A stretch of 16,184 nucleotides of DNA from the NCBI GenBank assembly GCA_031255655.1, contig JAIRSB010000205.1, positions 1 through 16,184 of the forward strand, given 5' to 3'. Shown in pieces: positions 7,446 through 14,108 of the stretch; positions within the stretch are counted from its first letter, which is position 1; the number at the start of each line of letters is the position of its first letter. The notes below the pieces were generated by a model that saw only the letters and a program-made list of their open reading frames with translations, did not search any database and had not been told where the DNA came from. The translations under genes were made by a program, and so were the position numbers. This DNA comes from Spirochaetaceae bacterium. Lineage in GTDB: Bacteria; Spirochaetota; Spirochaetia; Treponematales; Breznakiellaceae.

Positions 7446-8399
7446 TTATGGTACGCGGTACACGTTAATCAGAACCCCAAACGGCGGCATATCGTATAAT
7501 AGGTGAGAAGCGCCGGAAGTATTGATGGTTTTTTTGAGAGTCAGCTTATTTTTTCCTATGCCGCTGAAGGTAGCTACCATAGTACCTACGCCGCCAGAAT
7601 TAGTGCTGCCGGATCCTGTGTCCATGATAGCGAGGGTTCCTCCGCTTCCGTCCATGCCGAATAAAATGAGCGAACCTGCCGGTCCCGAAAAGCTGGCGTC
7701 CGTGCCCGCCAAACTTGCGGCTGTTCCTTTACCTTCCAGCGTAACACCCGGCGGCAACACTACGGAACCGCCCTGTAAATAACTGCTGACTAGAGTACCC
7801 ACACTGCCGGCTACAGCGAGATCCAGAACGGTACCGGCGTTTATTGTCCCACTTAACCCTCCATTAAGCGCGGCTGCCAAGCTGCCCAGTTCACTCAAAG
7901 ATGACTGAATATCTGCCAGATGAGCCGAGGTAATCATGATAGATTTTTTTCTACTGGTATACACCGGATCGACAGGCACATCGCTAGTATAGTCCAGATA
8001 AGCGCCGCGAACATCTATTTGGATGGTGCCGGCAGTCCCCCACCCTTCTACCAGTGATTTTGTGGGAAGCGCGAGAGAGCACTCCCCATTTGATGAGAAA
8101 GTTACGCTGGCGCTCCTTTTATTGGACTGTGGTACATCATCTACTAATAACTCTGTAATATCAACGTAGCAGCCGGAAATTTCTGGCGGCCTTCCTCCAC
8201 CGTCCAAGCTGAATTTAACTTTGTAACCATCAGGTTGGGCAAAAGATCCCACTTCTGTTCCAACCGCGTCAAGTTCAGCATTGGCGAATACTAGGCCTTC
8301 ATTACTGCCGTTATCGGATATTTCATCAATTTCAATTATACATGCGTAAAAACTCAGAAAAGTCAGCAATAAAACCCCAAAAAATATTGTTTTTTTCAT
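7446..8399 (-). CDS. Putative lipoprotein of unknown function
   Basis: The N-terminus is a lipoprotein signal peptide: MKK, a hydrophobic core (residues 4-17) and a loose lipobox FYAC with Cys20 as the lipidation site. Spirochaetes often use such relaxed lipoboxes. The frame opens at GTG 8405, but GAGGG lies 8 nt before ATG 8399 and only 2 nt before the GTG, so 8399 (317 aa) is chosen. The mature protein starts acidic (IIEIDEISDNG), continues with beta-type sequence to about 150, and ends with a Gly/Ser/Thr-rich half that has weak repeats (SLSELGSLAAALNGGLSG, GSGGTLAIMDTGSGSTNSGG). That half resembles a beta-solenoid or fibrous surface domain, but I recognise no family. It is convergent with cimA, with only 15 nt between the stops. 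A location on the periplasmic or outer face of a membrane is inferred. Confidence 0.75.
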   Translation of the reverse strand: MKKTIFFGVLLLTFLSFYACIIEIDEISDNGSNEGLVFANAELDAVGTEVGSFAQPDGYKVKFSLDGGGRPPEISGCYVDITELLVDDVPQSNKRSASVTFSSNGECSLALPTKSLVEGWGTAGTIQIDVRGAYLDYTSDVPVDPVYTSRKKSIMITSAHLADIQSSLSELGSLAAALNGGLSGTINAGTVLDLAVAGSVGTLVSSYLQGGSVVLPPGVTLEGKGTAASLAGTDASFSGPAGSLILFGMDGSGGTLAIMDTGSGSTNSGGVGTMVATFSGIGKNKLTLKKTINTSGASHLLYDMPPFGVLINVYRVP

Positions 8400-8554
8400 T
8401 AACACTTCCCTCTTTTAAGAACAGTCCGTAAAGCTACTCCCTATGTTACAATCGGTTTATATAGCGTTATCTTTAGACTTTTTCAAAGCACGCCCATAGA
8501 CAAGTTTGGTTTTGCCCGTGCAGACTGTACTATAAGTGCTTCTATCAAAAAAGT
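8400..8554. other. Gene-poor divergent region between the lipoprotein and DUF2156 genes
   Basis: Together with repeat copy 2 this is a gene-free stretch of about 307 nt between divergent genes. It should hold both promoters. I see no convincing -35/-10 pair for the lipoprotein gene. A TATATT at 8682-8687 could be a -10 for the rightward gene, but it lacks a good -35. No RNA gene was recognised. Confidence 0.4.
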
Positions 8555-8640
8555 AGAGCTATTCAGAAACTTCAGTTTCTAAACAATAACCGCTGAAAAA
8601 TGACTTGGGAGACAACTAACCAAATTGTGGAACAAGTCCA
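8555..8640 (+). repeat. Dispersed two-hairpin repeat, copy 2
   Basis: It has the same 86-bp length as copy 1, with no gaps needed to align them. Hairpin 1 centres on AGAAAC-TTCA-GTTTCT (8565-8580). Hairpin 2 has outer arms GACTTG (8602-8607) and CAAGTC (8633-8638), with a weaker inner stem ACAA/TTGT. It lies in the same orientation as the DUF2156 gene, whose start is 66 nt further on. Confidence 0.85.
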
Positions 8641-8706
8641 ATACTTGGAATTGTTAAAACCAAACCCTTTTATTTTTCGGCTATATTCATTATTATGAGG
8701 CGGATG

Positions 8707-9582
8707 ATGATACCGAATTTTCCGGATTTTGCGCCAGTGTCGCTTGATGTTAAGGATGCGCTGCGCGAGGCTTTGACAATGGCGAAAGACGGCGTTTCGG
8801 AGTTCACCTTCGCGAACCTCTACCTATTCCGCCGCCGTTACAATTATAAAATTTCGCGGGAAAACGGCGGCAATATTTTAATTTCCGGCGAGCGCGACGG
8901 CAAAAAGTTTTTTACCACACCGCTCGCTGCGCCAAGTGAAGGCGTTTTGCAGGCCCTATTCACCAAACATGACTACTGGAAAAGCATTTCCGACTCTGTT
9001 TTGGAAAACAGCCGGAACATACTTGAAAAGCTTGGCATAAAAGCCGTTGAAGACCGTGATAATTTCGATTATTTATACAATACAAGCGATTTAGCTCGAC
9101 TTTCCGGGAAAAAATTCCATAAAAAACGCAATCTGGTCAACGCTTTTCTGCTCTCTTACCCCGACCACGACGAAAAACCGCTGACGAAAGAACACCTGCC
9201 GCAGGCCTTGGCCGTACTTGAACGCTGGCGGCAGGACAAAGGCGAAGACGGAGACTATGTAGCGGCGAAAGAAGCCCTAGAACTTTCATCCGAAATGAAA
9301 TTAGAAGGCATGATTTGCTTTATGAATAAACACCCCGTGGGTTACTGTCTTGGCGAATACATCGCCGGAGAATCAATGTTCGCCGTTCATTTTGAAAAAT
9401 GCGTTGACGAATACAAAGGCATTTACCAAGCCGTGAATCAGTTTTTTGCCGCTAGCCTACCCCCCGAATGCGCCTATATAAACCGTGAACAAGACTTGGG
9501 CGATGAGGGGCTGCGTCAAGCTAAAATGACCTACCGTCCCTGTGGCTTTGTAAAAAAATATATCGCGCTTAAACCGGAATAG
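8707..9582 (+). CDS. DUF2156 protein (phosphatidylglycerol lysyltransferase C-terminal-like, GNAT fold)
   Basis: The 291-aa protein has the hallmarks of the DUF2156 / LPG_synthase_C family, a tandem GNAT-like fold. These are FTFANLYLFRRRY near the N-terminus, YNTSDLARLSGKKFHKKRN in the middle and YINREQDLGDEGLRQAKMTY near the end. It has no membrane segments, unlike full MprF, which carries this domain after many helices. It is therefore a stand-alone soluble acyl- or aminoacyl-transferase-like protein with unknown substrate. The frame opens at ATG 8695, but GAGG at 8697-8700 lies 6 nt before ATG 8707, and no ribosome site precedes 8695, so 8707 is preferred. It is monocistronic, with repeat copy 2 upstream. 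Confidence 0.87.
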   Translation: MIPNFPDFAPVSLDVKDALREALTMAKDGVSEFTFANLYLFRRRYNYKISRENGGNILISGERDGKKFFTTPLAAPSEGVLQALFTKHDYWKSISDSVLENSRNILEKLGIKAVEDRDNFDYLYNTSDLARLSGKKFHKKRNLVNAFLLSYPDHDEKPLTKEHLPQALAVLERWRQDKGEDGDYVAAKEALELSSEMKLEGMICFMNKHPVGYCLGEYIAGESMFAVHFEKCVDEYKGIYQAVNQFFAASLPPECAYINREQDLGDEGLRQAKMTYRPCGFVKKYIALKPE

Positions 9583-9604
9583 GTACAAGTCTGAAATATG
9601 CCTG

Positions 9605-9645
9605 TTGCCGGCAAAATACTTGTTATCGCGGGTTTAATGCGATAA
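9605..9645 (+). other. Two small inverted repeats after the DUF2156 gene
   Basis: TTGCCGGCAA (9605-9614) is a perfect 10-bp palindrome. TTATCGC (9623-9629) pairs with GCGATAA (9639-9645) around a 9-nt loop. They lie 23-63 nt after the DUF2156 stop and could aid termination, but no T run follows either. The role is open. Confidence 0.35.
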
Positions 9646-9664
9646 AATATAGCTTTCTTGTGAA

Positions 9665-9713
9665 GTCCGGCGTGTTTTGAAAGCGCGGAACATCAGCTTA
9701 AAGCACGCCGGAC
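9665..9713 (+). promoter_or_regulatory. Strong stem-loop ending at the ribosome site of the TM2 gene
   Basis: GTCCGGCGTG (9665-9674) and CACGCCGGAC (9704-9713) are perfect 10-bp arms. They can extend inward through TTT/AAA and AAGC/GCTT. The right arm ends immediately before GGGAGG (9714-9719), the ribosome binding site of the gene at 9724. Such a stem could shield or present that site, so translational control is plausible. A simple terminator is unlikely because a gene follows at once and no T run is present. Confidence 0.55.
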
Positions 9714-9723
9714 GGGAGGGTTT

Positions 9724-10131
9724 ATGTATAGCAAAGGTTTAGCGTATTTACTGTGGCTCATTTCCGGTTTCGGCGTTCTCGGCTTTCATCGGTTTTATCT
9801 GGGAAAGCCGTTGTCGGCGCTCCTTTGGATGTTCACCGGAGGTTTGGTGGGCATAGGCAGCCTGTACGACCTGATTACATTGGGCAGTCAGGTTGACGAA
9901 GCGAACATGAAATCTATGATGTTTAACGCCGCCGCCGCTTACTCCGCTGGAGCAAGCAGACAGAACTGGCGCTATGTAAACGATGGAAGCGCCCGCGTAG
10001 TCGATGAAAAAGACGGAATCGACAACATAATTCTTAAAATCGCGCAAAATAACGGCGGCGTTGTGTCGCCTGCCAAAGTGGTATTAGAAGCGAATATATC
10101 ACTGGAAAAAGCGCAGCAACATTTAGAATAA
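9724..10131 (+). CDS. TM2-domain membrane protein, truncated by an in-frame stop
   Basis: TM2 proteins have two membrane helices joined by a short conserved turn. Here helix 1 is about residues 4-22, the turn GFHRFYLGK is 20-28, and helix 2 (ALLWMFTGGLVGIGSLYDLI) is about 32-51. After a linker, residues 98-135 look like the first helices of a winged-helix fold (IILKIAQNNGGVVSPAKVVLEANISLEKAQQHL). The frame stops at TAA 10129-10131. The same frame then continues for 34 codons that would complete the winged helix. ATG 9724 has an excellent GGGAGG (9714-9719) at 4-nt spacing. The protein's function is unknown. It may sense or scaffold at the membrane. Confidence 0.85.
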   Translation: MYSKGLAYLLWLISGFGVLGFHRFYLGKPLSALLWMFTGGLVGIGSLYDLITLGSQVDEANMKSMMFNAAAAYSAGASRQNWRYVNDGSARVVDEKDGIDNIILKIAQNNGGVVSPAKVVLEANISLEKAQQHLE

Positions 10132-10236
10132 ATGGTAAAAGACGGACACGCCGAAATGCGGGTGCGAAAATCCGGCATCATAGTCTTTACCTTCCCCGAA
10201 TTCATGGACGACAATCAAGAAGCCTACGACATTTAG
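10132..10236 (+). pseudogene. Detached C-terminal winged-helix fragment of the TM2 gene
   Basis: Directly after the TAA, in the same frame, come 34 codons beginning MVKDGHAEMRVRKSG and ending at TAG 10234-10236. They read as the wing of the winged-helix started in the preceding gene: a helix end, then the beta pair MRVRKSGIIVFTFPEF. One change, such as AAA or CAA to TAA, would split a 170-codon gene this way. Because an ATG follows the stop at once (TAAATG), re-initiation could still yield this fragment. Either a broken gene or a two-piece product is possible. Confidence 0.65.
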
Positions 10237-10250
10237 CCCCCCCCCCCCCC
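10237..10250. repeat. 14-base poly-C tract
   Basis: Fourteen consecutive C residues follow the TAG of the TM2 fragment and lie 31 nt beyond the stop of the phosphofructokinase gene on the other strand. Tracts of this length slip during replication. In treponemes poly-G tracts near promoters cause phase variation, but here the tract is at the 3' ends of two convergent genes. The exact length may also be a sequencing error. Confidence 0.9.
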
Positions 10251-10281
10251 ACTCACTGCCGTAATTTATTGCGCGGACAAA

Positions 10282-11655
10282 TTAACTTTTGGGTTTGTAC
10301 GGAGAGCCGTCCCTGAAGTTGACGCCCGCCGAAGCGTTCGTCATAAGAATAGGCTGGTGCGTTGAATCCAAAGTGTCCCGCCAAAGACTAGATTCCGGAT
10401 CGACATGACTACGGCGCGAAACGGCGGCTTTTATGGGCAAATGCGCGAATTCATTGTTTACAAGCCCGATGACAACCTTCGTTTTTCCGGCCATAGCTGC
10501 GTGAACCGCCGCGTTGCCGAGCCGGTCGCAGTATATCGAATCCACAGGAACAGCCACGGAAGAACGCACCAAATAGCTGGGGTCAATGTATTTTAACGTT
10601 ATTTCCATATCAAGTTTCTTAAAATGCGTTTCTATTTTTTGTTTTAAGTAGTGCCCCACATCGGCCATTAGCAAGTTGCCCGAAGCGTCCGTGCCCGCGT
10701 TTTTAGCAAGCTCATCTTGCAGCGCGCCCTCCGCGACAACGATAACGGCATGTTTCCTCCGCTGCAAACGACGTTCAAGATGTTCAAAGAATCCGTTTTT
10801 CCCGTCAAGGTCAAAAGGAACTTCAGGTATCAGCACAAAATTCACTTCGTGGCTTGCCAGCGCGGTGTGCGCTGCGATAAAACCGGACTCCCGTCCCATA
10901 ACCTTGACCAGACCTATCCCGTTTGGCTGGGATTGCGCCTCCATGTGGGCAGACGCGACAGCCTCCACAGCCCGTGAAACCGCCGTATCGAAACCGAAAG
11001 AGCGCTGAATAAAAGAAAAATCATTATCTACAGTCTTAGGGATACCGACACAAGCTATTTTAAGATGACGCCGGTCAATCTCCTCGGCAATATCAAGACT
11101 GCCGCGCTGCGTTCCGTCCCCGCCTATCGTGAACAGTATATTCAAATTGAGCTGTTCCATCGCGTCAACGATTTTTGTTACCTCTTTACCGCCGCCGCGT
11201 GAAGTTCCGAGCACCGTGCCGCCGATTTTATGAATGTCGTCAACAAAATCCAGAGTAAGCTCTTTTGTCGGGTAACTGTATTCCGGCAGAAAACCCTTGT
11301 ATCCGTAACTTATACCCGTGATACGCCTTACGCGGTAGTGATACCACAGACAGCGCACAATGGAACGAATAACGTCATTTATACCCGGACATAAACCGCC
11401 GCACGTTACAATCCCCGCGTGAACATGTTCAGGCATAAAATATATCATTTCGCGGGGACCCGCCTTTTCGAGTACCATACTGCGGTCTACAGGCTGTTGC
11501 TCGCCCAAAGTTACACTCGAATCAAGCCGAATGAATTCACTGTCGGAAACATAGTTCGCTATGAAAACGCCGCGTTTTTTTGACATAGTTATAGGGGAAG
11601 AAATATTCCGCGGCCCTAACTCTTCGATTGAAAAATCTAATTTGCTCTCGCTCAT
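10282..11655 (-). CDS. pfkA: 6-phosphofructokinase, plant/trypanosome type, predicted ATP-dependent
   Basis: It phosphorylates fructose 6-phosphate to the 1,6-bisphosphate in glycolysis. Motifs are GGLCPGIND (residues 86-94), GGDGTQRG (178-185), PKTVDNDF (206-213) and MGRESGFIA (253-261). At 457 aa it is longer than the 320-aa bacterial PfkA and has an N-terminal extension, as in the trypanosome, plant and amoeba group. The phosphate-donor positions are informative. Gly follows GGD, where Asp is typical of pyrophosphate enzymes, while Lys occupies the PKTxDND position, where ATP enzymes of the E. coli type have Gly. The Gly/Lys pair occurs in ATP-dependent trypanosome enzymes. ATP use is therefore predicted, although automated pipelines may label it pyrophosphate-dependent. 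ATG 11655 has GGGAG 6 nt upstream. Confidence 0.92.
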   Translation of the reverse strand: MSESKLDFSIEELGPRNISSPITMSKKRGVFIANYVSDSEFIRLDSSVTLGEQQPVDRSMVLEKAGPREMIYFMPEHVHAGIVTCGGLCPGINDVIRSIVRCLWYHYRVRRITGISYGYKGFLPEYSYPTKELTLDFVDDIHKIGGTVLGTSRGGGKEVTKIVDAMEQLNLNILFTIGGDGTQRGSLDIAEEIDRRHLKIACVGIPKTVDNDFSFIQRSFGFDTAVSRAVEAVASAHMEAQSQPNGIGLVKVMGRESGFIAAHTALASHEVNFVLIPEVPFDLDGKNGFFEHLERRLQRRKHAVIVVAEGALQDELAKNAGTDASGNLLMADVGHYLKQKIETHFKKLDMEITLKYIDPSYLVRSSVAVPVDSIYCDRLGNAAVHAAMAGKTKVVIGLVNNEFAHLPIKAAVSRRSHVDPESSLWRDTLDSTHQPILMTNASAGVNFRDGSPYKPKS

Positions 11656-11718
11656 AATAGCTCCCAGTAGAATATACCTTAATGATTGCCTTTTTACAGC
11701 TTATTTTCAAGACAGACA

Positions 11719-11741
11719 AAGCCCCGCGCGCTGCGGGGCTT
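11719..11741 (-). terminator. Terminator-like hairpin between pfkA and tRNA-His
   Basis: AAGCCCCGC (11719-11727) and GCGGGGCTT (11733-11741) form a perfect 9-bp stem with a 5-nt loop. Only on the - strand is it followed by a T-rich tail (TTTGTCTGTCTT). It lies 63 nt upstream of pfkA on that strand, so it could be an attenuator in the pfkA leader or a barrier to transcription antisense to the tRNA. Confidence 0.5.
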
Positions 11742-11783
11742 GACGAGGGACGGCGATTTCGCGGATACTTAAAACATAATCAA

Positions 11784-11856
11784 GGTGGGTGTAGCTCAGT
11801 GGTAGAGTCCGAGATTGTGGATCTCGTCGTCGCGGGTTCGAACCCCGTCATCCACC
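11784..11856 (+). tRNA. tRNA-His (anticodon GTG)
   Basis: The cloverleaf is complete. The acceptor is 11785-11791 with 11849-11855 (one G-T pair). The D stem is GCTC/GAGT (11794-11797, 11805-11808). The anticodon stem is CGAGA/TCTCG (11810-11814, 11822-11826) around TTGTGGA, giving anticodon GTG at 11817-11819. The T arm is 11832-11848 with loop TTCGAAC. The extra G at 11784 opposite discriminator C 11856 is the histidine-specific G-1:C73 pair. No full CCA is encoded. The -35 of the next operon begins 4 nt after its end. Confidence 0.96.
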
Positions 11857-11860
11857 CATA

Positions 11861-11890
11861 TTGACAAAATACGCGCTCTTTTGTTAGACT
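11861..11890 (+). promoter_or_regulatory. Candidate sigma-70 promoter of rpmF-acpP-rnc
   Basis: TTGACA (11861-11866) is a perfect -35 box. TAGACT (11885-11890) follows after 18 nt as a 4/6 match to the -10 box. This would place the RNA start near 11897, about 65 nt before rpmF. It is the best promoter in the window, which suits a highly expressed ribosomal protein and acyl carrier protein. Confidence 0.6.
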
Positions 11891-11960
11891 AAGTTTTAAG
11901 GAAGCTGTGGAACAAACAGGTTTCAGCGCGTCTTTTAGTTGCTAAATTAGCGAGGTTATA

Positions 11961-12143
11961 ATGGCAGTACCAAGATCGAAAACGTCAAAGGCGCGGACGC
12001 GCAGGCGGCAGAGAATTAATATGCGGCTTGACGCGCCGTTTACTGTTGAATGTAGTAGCTGCGGCAATAAAGTTTTGTTGCACCGGATTTGCCCGAAATG
12101 CGGTTTCTACCGCGGAAAACAGGTAATCAGGCCTAAATCTTAG
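11961..12143 (+). CDS. rpmF: 50S ribosomal protein L32
   Basis: This is a small basic protein of the large ribosomal subunit. MAVPRSKTSKARTRRRQR is the classic L32 start, followed by a zinc ribbon with C31, C34, C44 and C47 (CX2C-X9-CX2C). That makes it the zinc-binding form. The 60 aa are full length. ATG 11961 has GAGG at 11952-11955. The DUF177 gene (yceD) that often precedes rpmF in other bacteria is absent here; a tRNA gene takes that place. A perfect 7-bp stem, GGCCTAA/TTAGGCC (12130-12146), overlaps the stop codon. Confidence 0.98.
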   Translation: MAVPRSKTSKARTRRRQRINMRLDAPFTVECSSCGNKVLLHRICPKCGFYRGKQVIRPKS

Positions 12144-12172
12144 GCCAAAACATTAAGGAGTTTATATTTTTT

Positions 12173-12412
12173 ATGGATGAAAAAGAATTATACGAGCAGG
12201 TAAAAGGAATTATCGCGGATAAGTTGAATATTGATCCCTCCAAAATAACACCTGAAGCGTCTTTCCGTCAGGATTTGGGAGCGGATAGTTTAGATACTTA
12301 TGAGTTGGTCTATGCCATAGAAGAAAAATTGAATATCAAGATTCCCGACGAAGAAGCGACCAAATTTGAAACTGTAAAGGATGCTTACGAATTTATAAAA
12401 TCAAAGAAGTAG
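12173..12412 (+). CDS. acpP: Acyl carrier protein
   Basis: This acidic 79-aa protein carries growing fatty-acyl chains on a phosphopantetheine arm. The attachment serine is S39 in the conserved GADSLD motif. Sequence and length are typical throughout (ELYEQVKGIIADKLNI at the start, DAYEFIKSK at the end). AAGGAG (12155-12160) precedes ATG 12173 at a long 12-nt spacing. It lies 29 nt after rpmF and 3 nt before rnc. Placement with rpmF and rnc is a common bacterial arrangement linking lipid synthesis and RNA maturation. No fab gene is nearby. Confidence 0.98.
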   Translation: MDEKELYEQVKGIIADKLNIDPSKITPEASFRQDLGADSLDTYELVYAIEEKLNIKIPDEEATKFETVKDAYEFIKSKK

Positions 12413-12415
12413 TAA

Positions 12416-13132
12416 ATGACTATTACCGGTATTCCTGTAATCAGCGGCGCGCGAAGAAAAGAACTTTGCGCGTTTCAGCGTAACCTAGGTATAAAATTCA
12501 GGAATATTGAACTTTTGCAGCTTTCCTTTATGCATCGCTCTATTTCAAACGAGATTCACTCGAAAGCGAGCAACGAGCGTTTGGAATTTTTGGGCGATGC
12601 AATACTCGGTGCCGTGACGGCCAGCTTGTTGTATAGTACTTTAATCGAGAGCAACGAAGGCGAGTTGGCCAAAATAAAATCTATCGTGGTTTCAGAAGAA
12701 ACCTTGTCCGGCATAGCGCGTGAATTACAGATAGACATGATGATGATACTTGGGCGCGGCGAGGAACTTTCCGGCGGCAGAGGCAAAAAAGCATTGCTTG
12801 CGGATGCGCTTGAGGCCCTTTTCGGTGCGCTCTATCTTGATTCCGGCTTCAAAAAGGCTTTTGATTTCGTAAGCCGCTGCATAACACCCGAAATCGTCAA
12901 GGTCCGTGAAAACAGGGGCAAAGAAGACTACAAATCGCGCTTACAGGAAGTTTGCCAGCGTAAATTCAAAGACTACCCAAGTTACCGCCTGGCAAAACAT
13001 TCCGGGCCGGAACATGAACGATATTTCTGGATAGAAGTAAGCTGCGGCGGCAGAACATTCGGCCCCGGCATGGGTAAAAACAAAAAACACGCCGAACAAG
13101 AGGCTGCCCGCCTAGCGCTCGCCGAGCTATAG
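12416..13132 (+). CDS. rnc: Ribonuclease III
   Basis: This endonuclease cleaves double-stranded RNA and processes rRNA precursors and some mRNAs. The catalytic domain (about 15-160) contains NERLEFLGDA (53-62), with E54, E57 and D61. ADALEALFGA (129-138) supplies D130 and E133, so the metal site is intact. A double-stranded RNA-binding domain covers about 170-238 (DYKSRLQEVCQ at its start, GKNKKHAEQEAA near its end). Length is normal. ATG 12416 starts 3 nt after the acpP stop with little ribosome-site signal, so translation probably depends on coupling to acpP. It is convergent with tonB, with 82 nt between the stops and no clear terminator. Confidence 0.97.
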   Translation: MTITGIPVISGARRKELCAFQRNLGIKFRNIELLQLSFMHRSISNEIHSKASNERLEFLGDAILGAVTASLLYSTLIESNEGELAKIKSIVVSEETLSGIARELQIDMMMILGRGEELSGGRGKKALLADALEALFGALYLDSGFKKAFDFVSRCITPEIVKVRENRGKEDYKSRLQEVCQRKFKDYPSYRLAKHSGPEHERYFWIEVSCGGRTFGPGMGKNKKHAEQEAARLALAEL

Positions 13133-13214
13133 CGCTTCACTTGTAAAGTAACAACAGCTATAAACGCGAATGCGTCCGCTCGCAATGGCGAATGCCTTGT
13201 CCTGTGCCGTGCTT

Positions 13215-13877
13215 TCATTTAATCTGAAAACGCACCGGATACCGGTAACGTACCGGGACAGCGTCCCCATTAGCCCGCGCCGGCTCGCCGCGCAGCCCCT
13301 CGAACGCCTTAATTGCCGCCTCCCCAAAACCTTTACCCGGTGGATTTTCCTTCAGTATCACAACGCGCCGCACATTCCCTTCACGGTCGATATAAAGCTC
13401 AATGTACACAATACCCTCCAAACCGGAACGGAGAGCTATCGGCGGATAAACCAGCCGTGAACGTATATCCCGTTCATCAAGTTTTGGCAGTACCGAAACC
13501 TTGTTTTGCGGAAGATATTCTTCCGTGTAGCGGGCTGGCGCGGCGGCAGGCGGACTTATTGCGGCAAGCTCGACCGGTGCCTCTTCCGTCTCAATCACCG
13601 TTTCGGCTACAGCCTCGATTATCTCCATTTCAACCGGCGGCGCTTTTTGGACGACCGGAGGCGGAGGGGGCGGCGGCGGTTCTTCCGGTGTGGGAGGGGC
13701 CGGTTCTTCCTCAATATCGGCCAGCTTCATCACGGTGGCTGGGGCTTCTACAGTGCCGGCGTTGACCTCAATCTTAAAAACGATGAAAAACAGCAAAAAA
13801 ACATGCAGCGCCGCGACAAACGCGAACAATCCGCCGCGCCTTAGTTTATCCTTAAATTTTTCTTCACTTTTCATCAT
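13215..13877 (-). CDS. tonB: TonB-family energy transducer
   Basis: TonB spans the periplasm and passes proton-motive energy from ExbB/ExbD to outer-membrane receptors. With ATG 13877 (220 aa) it has a short charged N-terminus, one membrane helix (about 16-35), a Pro/Glu-rich periplasmic spacer (about 57-110, including a run of eight prolines) and a C-terminal TonB domain (about 135-220: VYPPIALRSGLEGIVYIELY, then GEAAIKAFEGLRG). The frame opens at TTG 13898, but a TATAAA near 13907-13912 and the better codon favour 13877 or ATG 13874. No start has a clear ribosome site. Neither exbB/exbD nor a receptor gene is in the window. The partner receptor is unknown. Confidence 0.9.
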   Translation of the reverse strand: MMKSEEKFKDKLRRGGLFAFVAALHVFLLFFIVFKIEVNAGTVEAPATVMKLADIEEEPAPPTPEEPPPPPPPPVVQKAPPVEMEIIEAVAETVIETEEAPVELAAISPPAAAPARYTEEYLPQNKVSVLPKLDERDIRSRLVYPPIALRSGLEGIVYIELYIDREGNVRRVVILKENPPGKGFGEAAIKAFEGLRGEPARANGDAVPVRYRYPVRFQIK

Positions 13878-13906
13878 TAAACCGAAAATACCGGACAAAT
13901 TCTGCT

Positions 13907-13937
13907 TTTATAGCGCTTCTATACAAAAAAAATACAA
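13907..13937 (-). promoter_or_regulatory. Weak candidate promoter of tonB
   Basis: On the - strand TTGTAT (13932-13937) and TATAAA (13907-13912) are separated by 19 nt, slightly wide for sigma-70. The position, about 30 nt before ATG 13877, is suitable. Confidence 0.35.
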
Positions 13938-13984
13938 AAGACTTAGGCACGAGAGGCATTTCTCAAAACAGTCGTCATTGCGCG

Positions 13985-14012
13985 GCGGCGCGTCCACAAG
14001 CGGACGCGCCGC
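13985..14012. repeat. Perfect 11-bp GC-rich stem-loop upstream of tonB
   Basis: GCGGCGCGTCC (13985-13995) and GGACGCGCCGC (14002-14012) pair perfectly around a 6-nt loop and follow GTCATTGCGCG. The shape resembles a REP-type palindrome. The stretch 13878-14262, about 385 nt without genes, holds this hairpin, the tonB promoter candidate and repeat copy 3. Otherwise I see nothing in it. Confidence 0.55.
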
Positions 14013-14108
14013 GTTACACCTGTTGGTTTTTACAAATCGAACCACTATACCAAAGCCTTACAAAAATAAACAATTTTCCACACCGAAAGATACGCCGCTT
14101 TTTCAAAC

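Noticed and set aside
10129..10131. The TAA in the TM2 gene as programmed recoding.
   Set aside because: Selenocysteine uses TGA and pyrrolysine uses TAG. No readthrough context is visible, so mutation or re-initiation is simpler.
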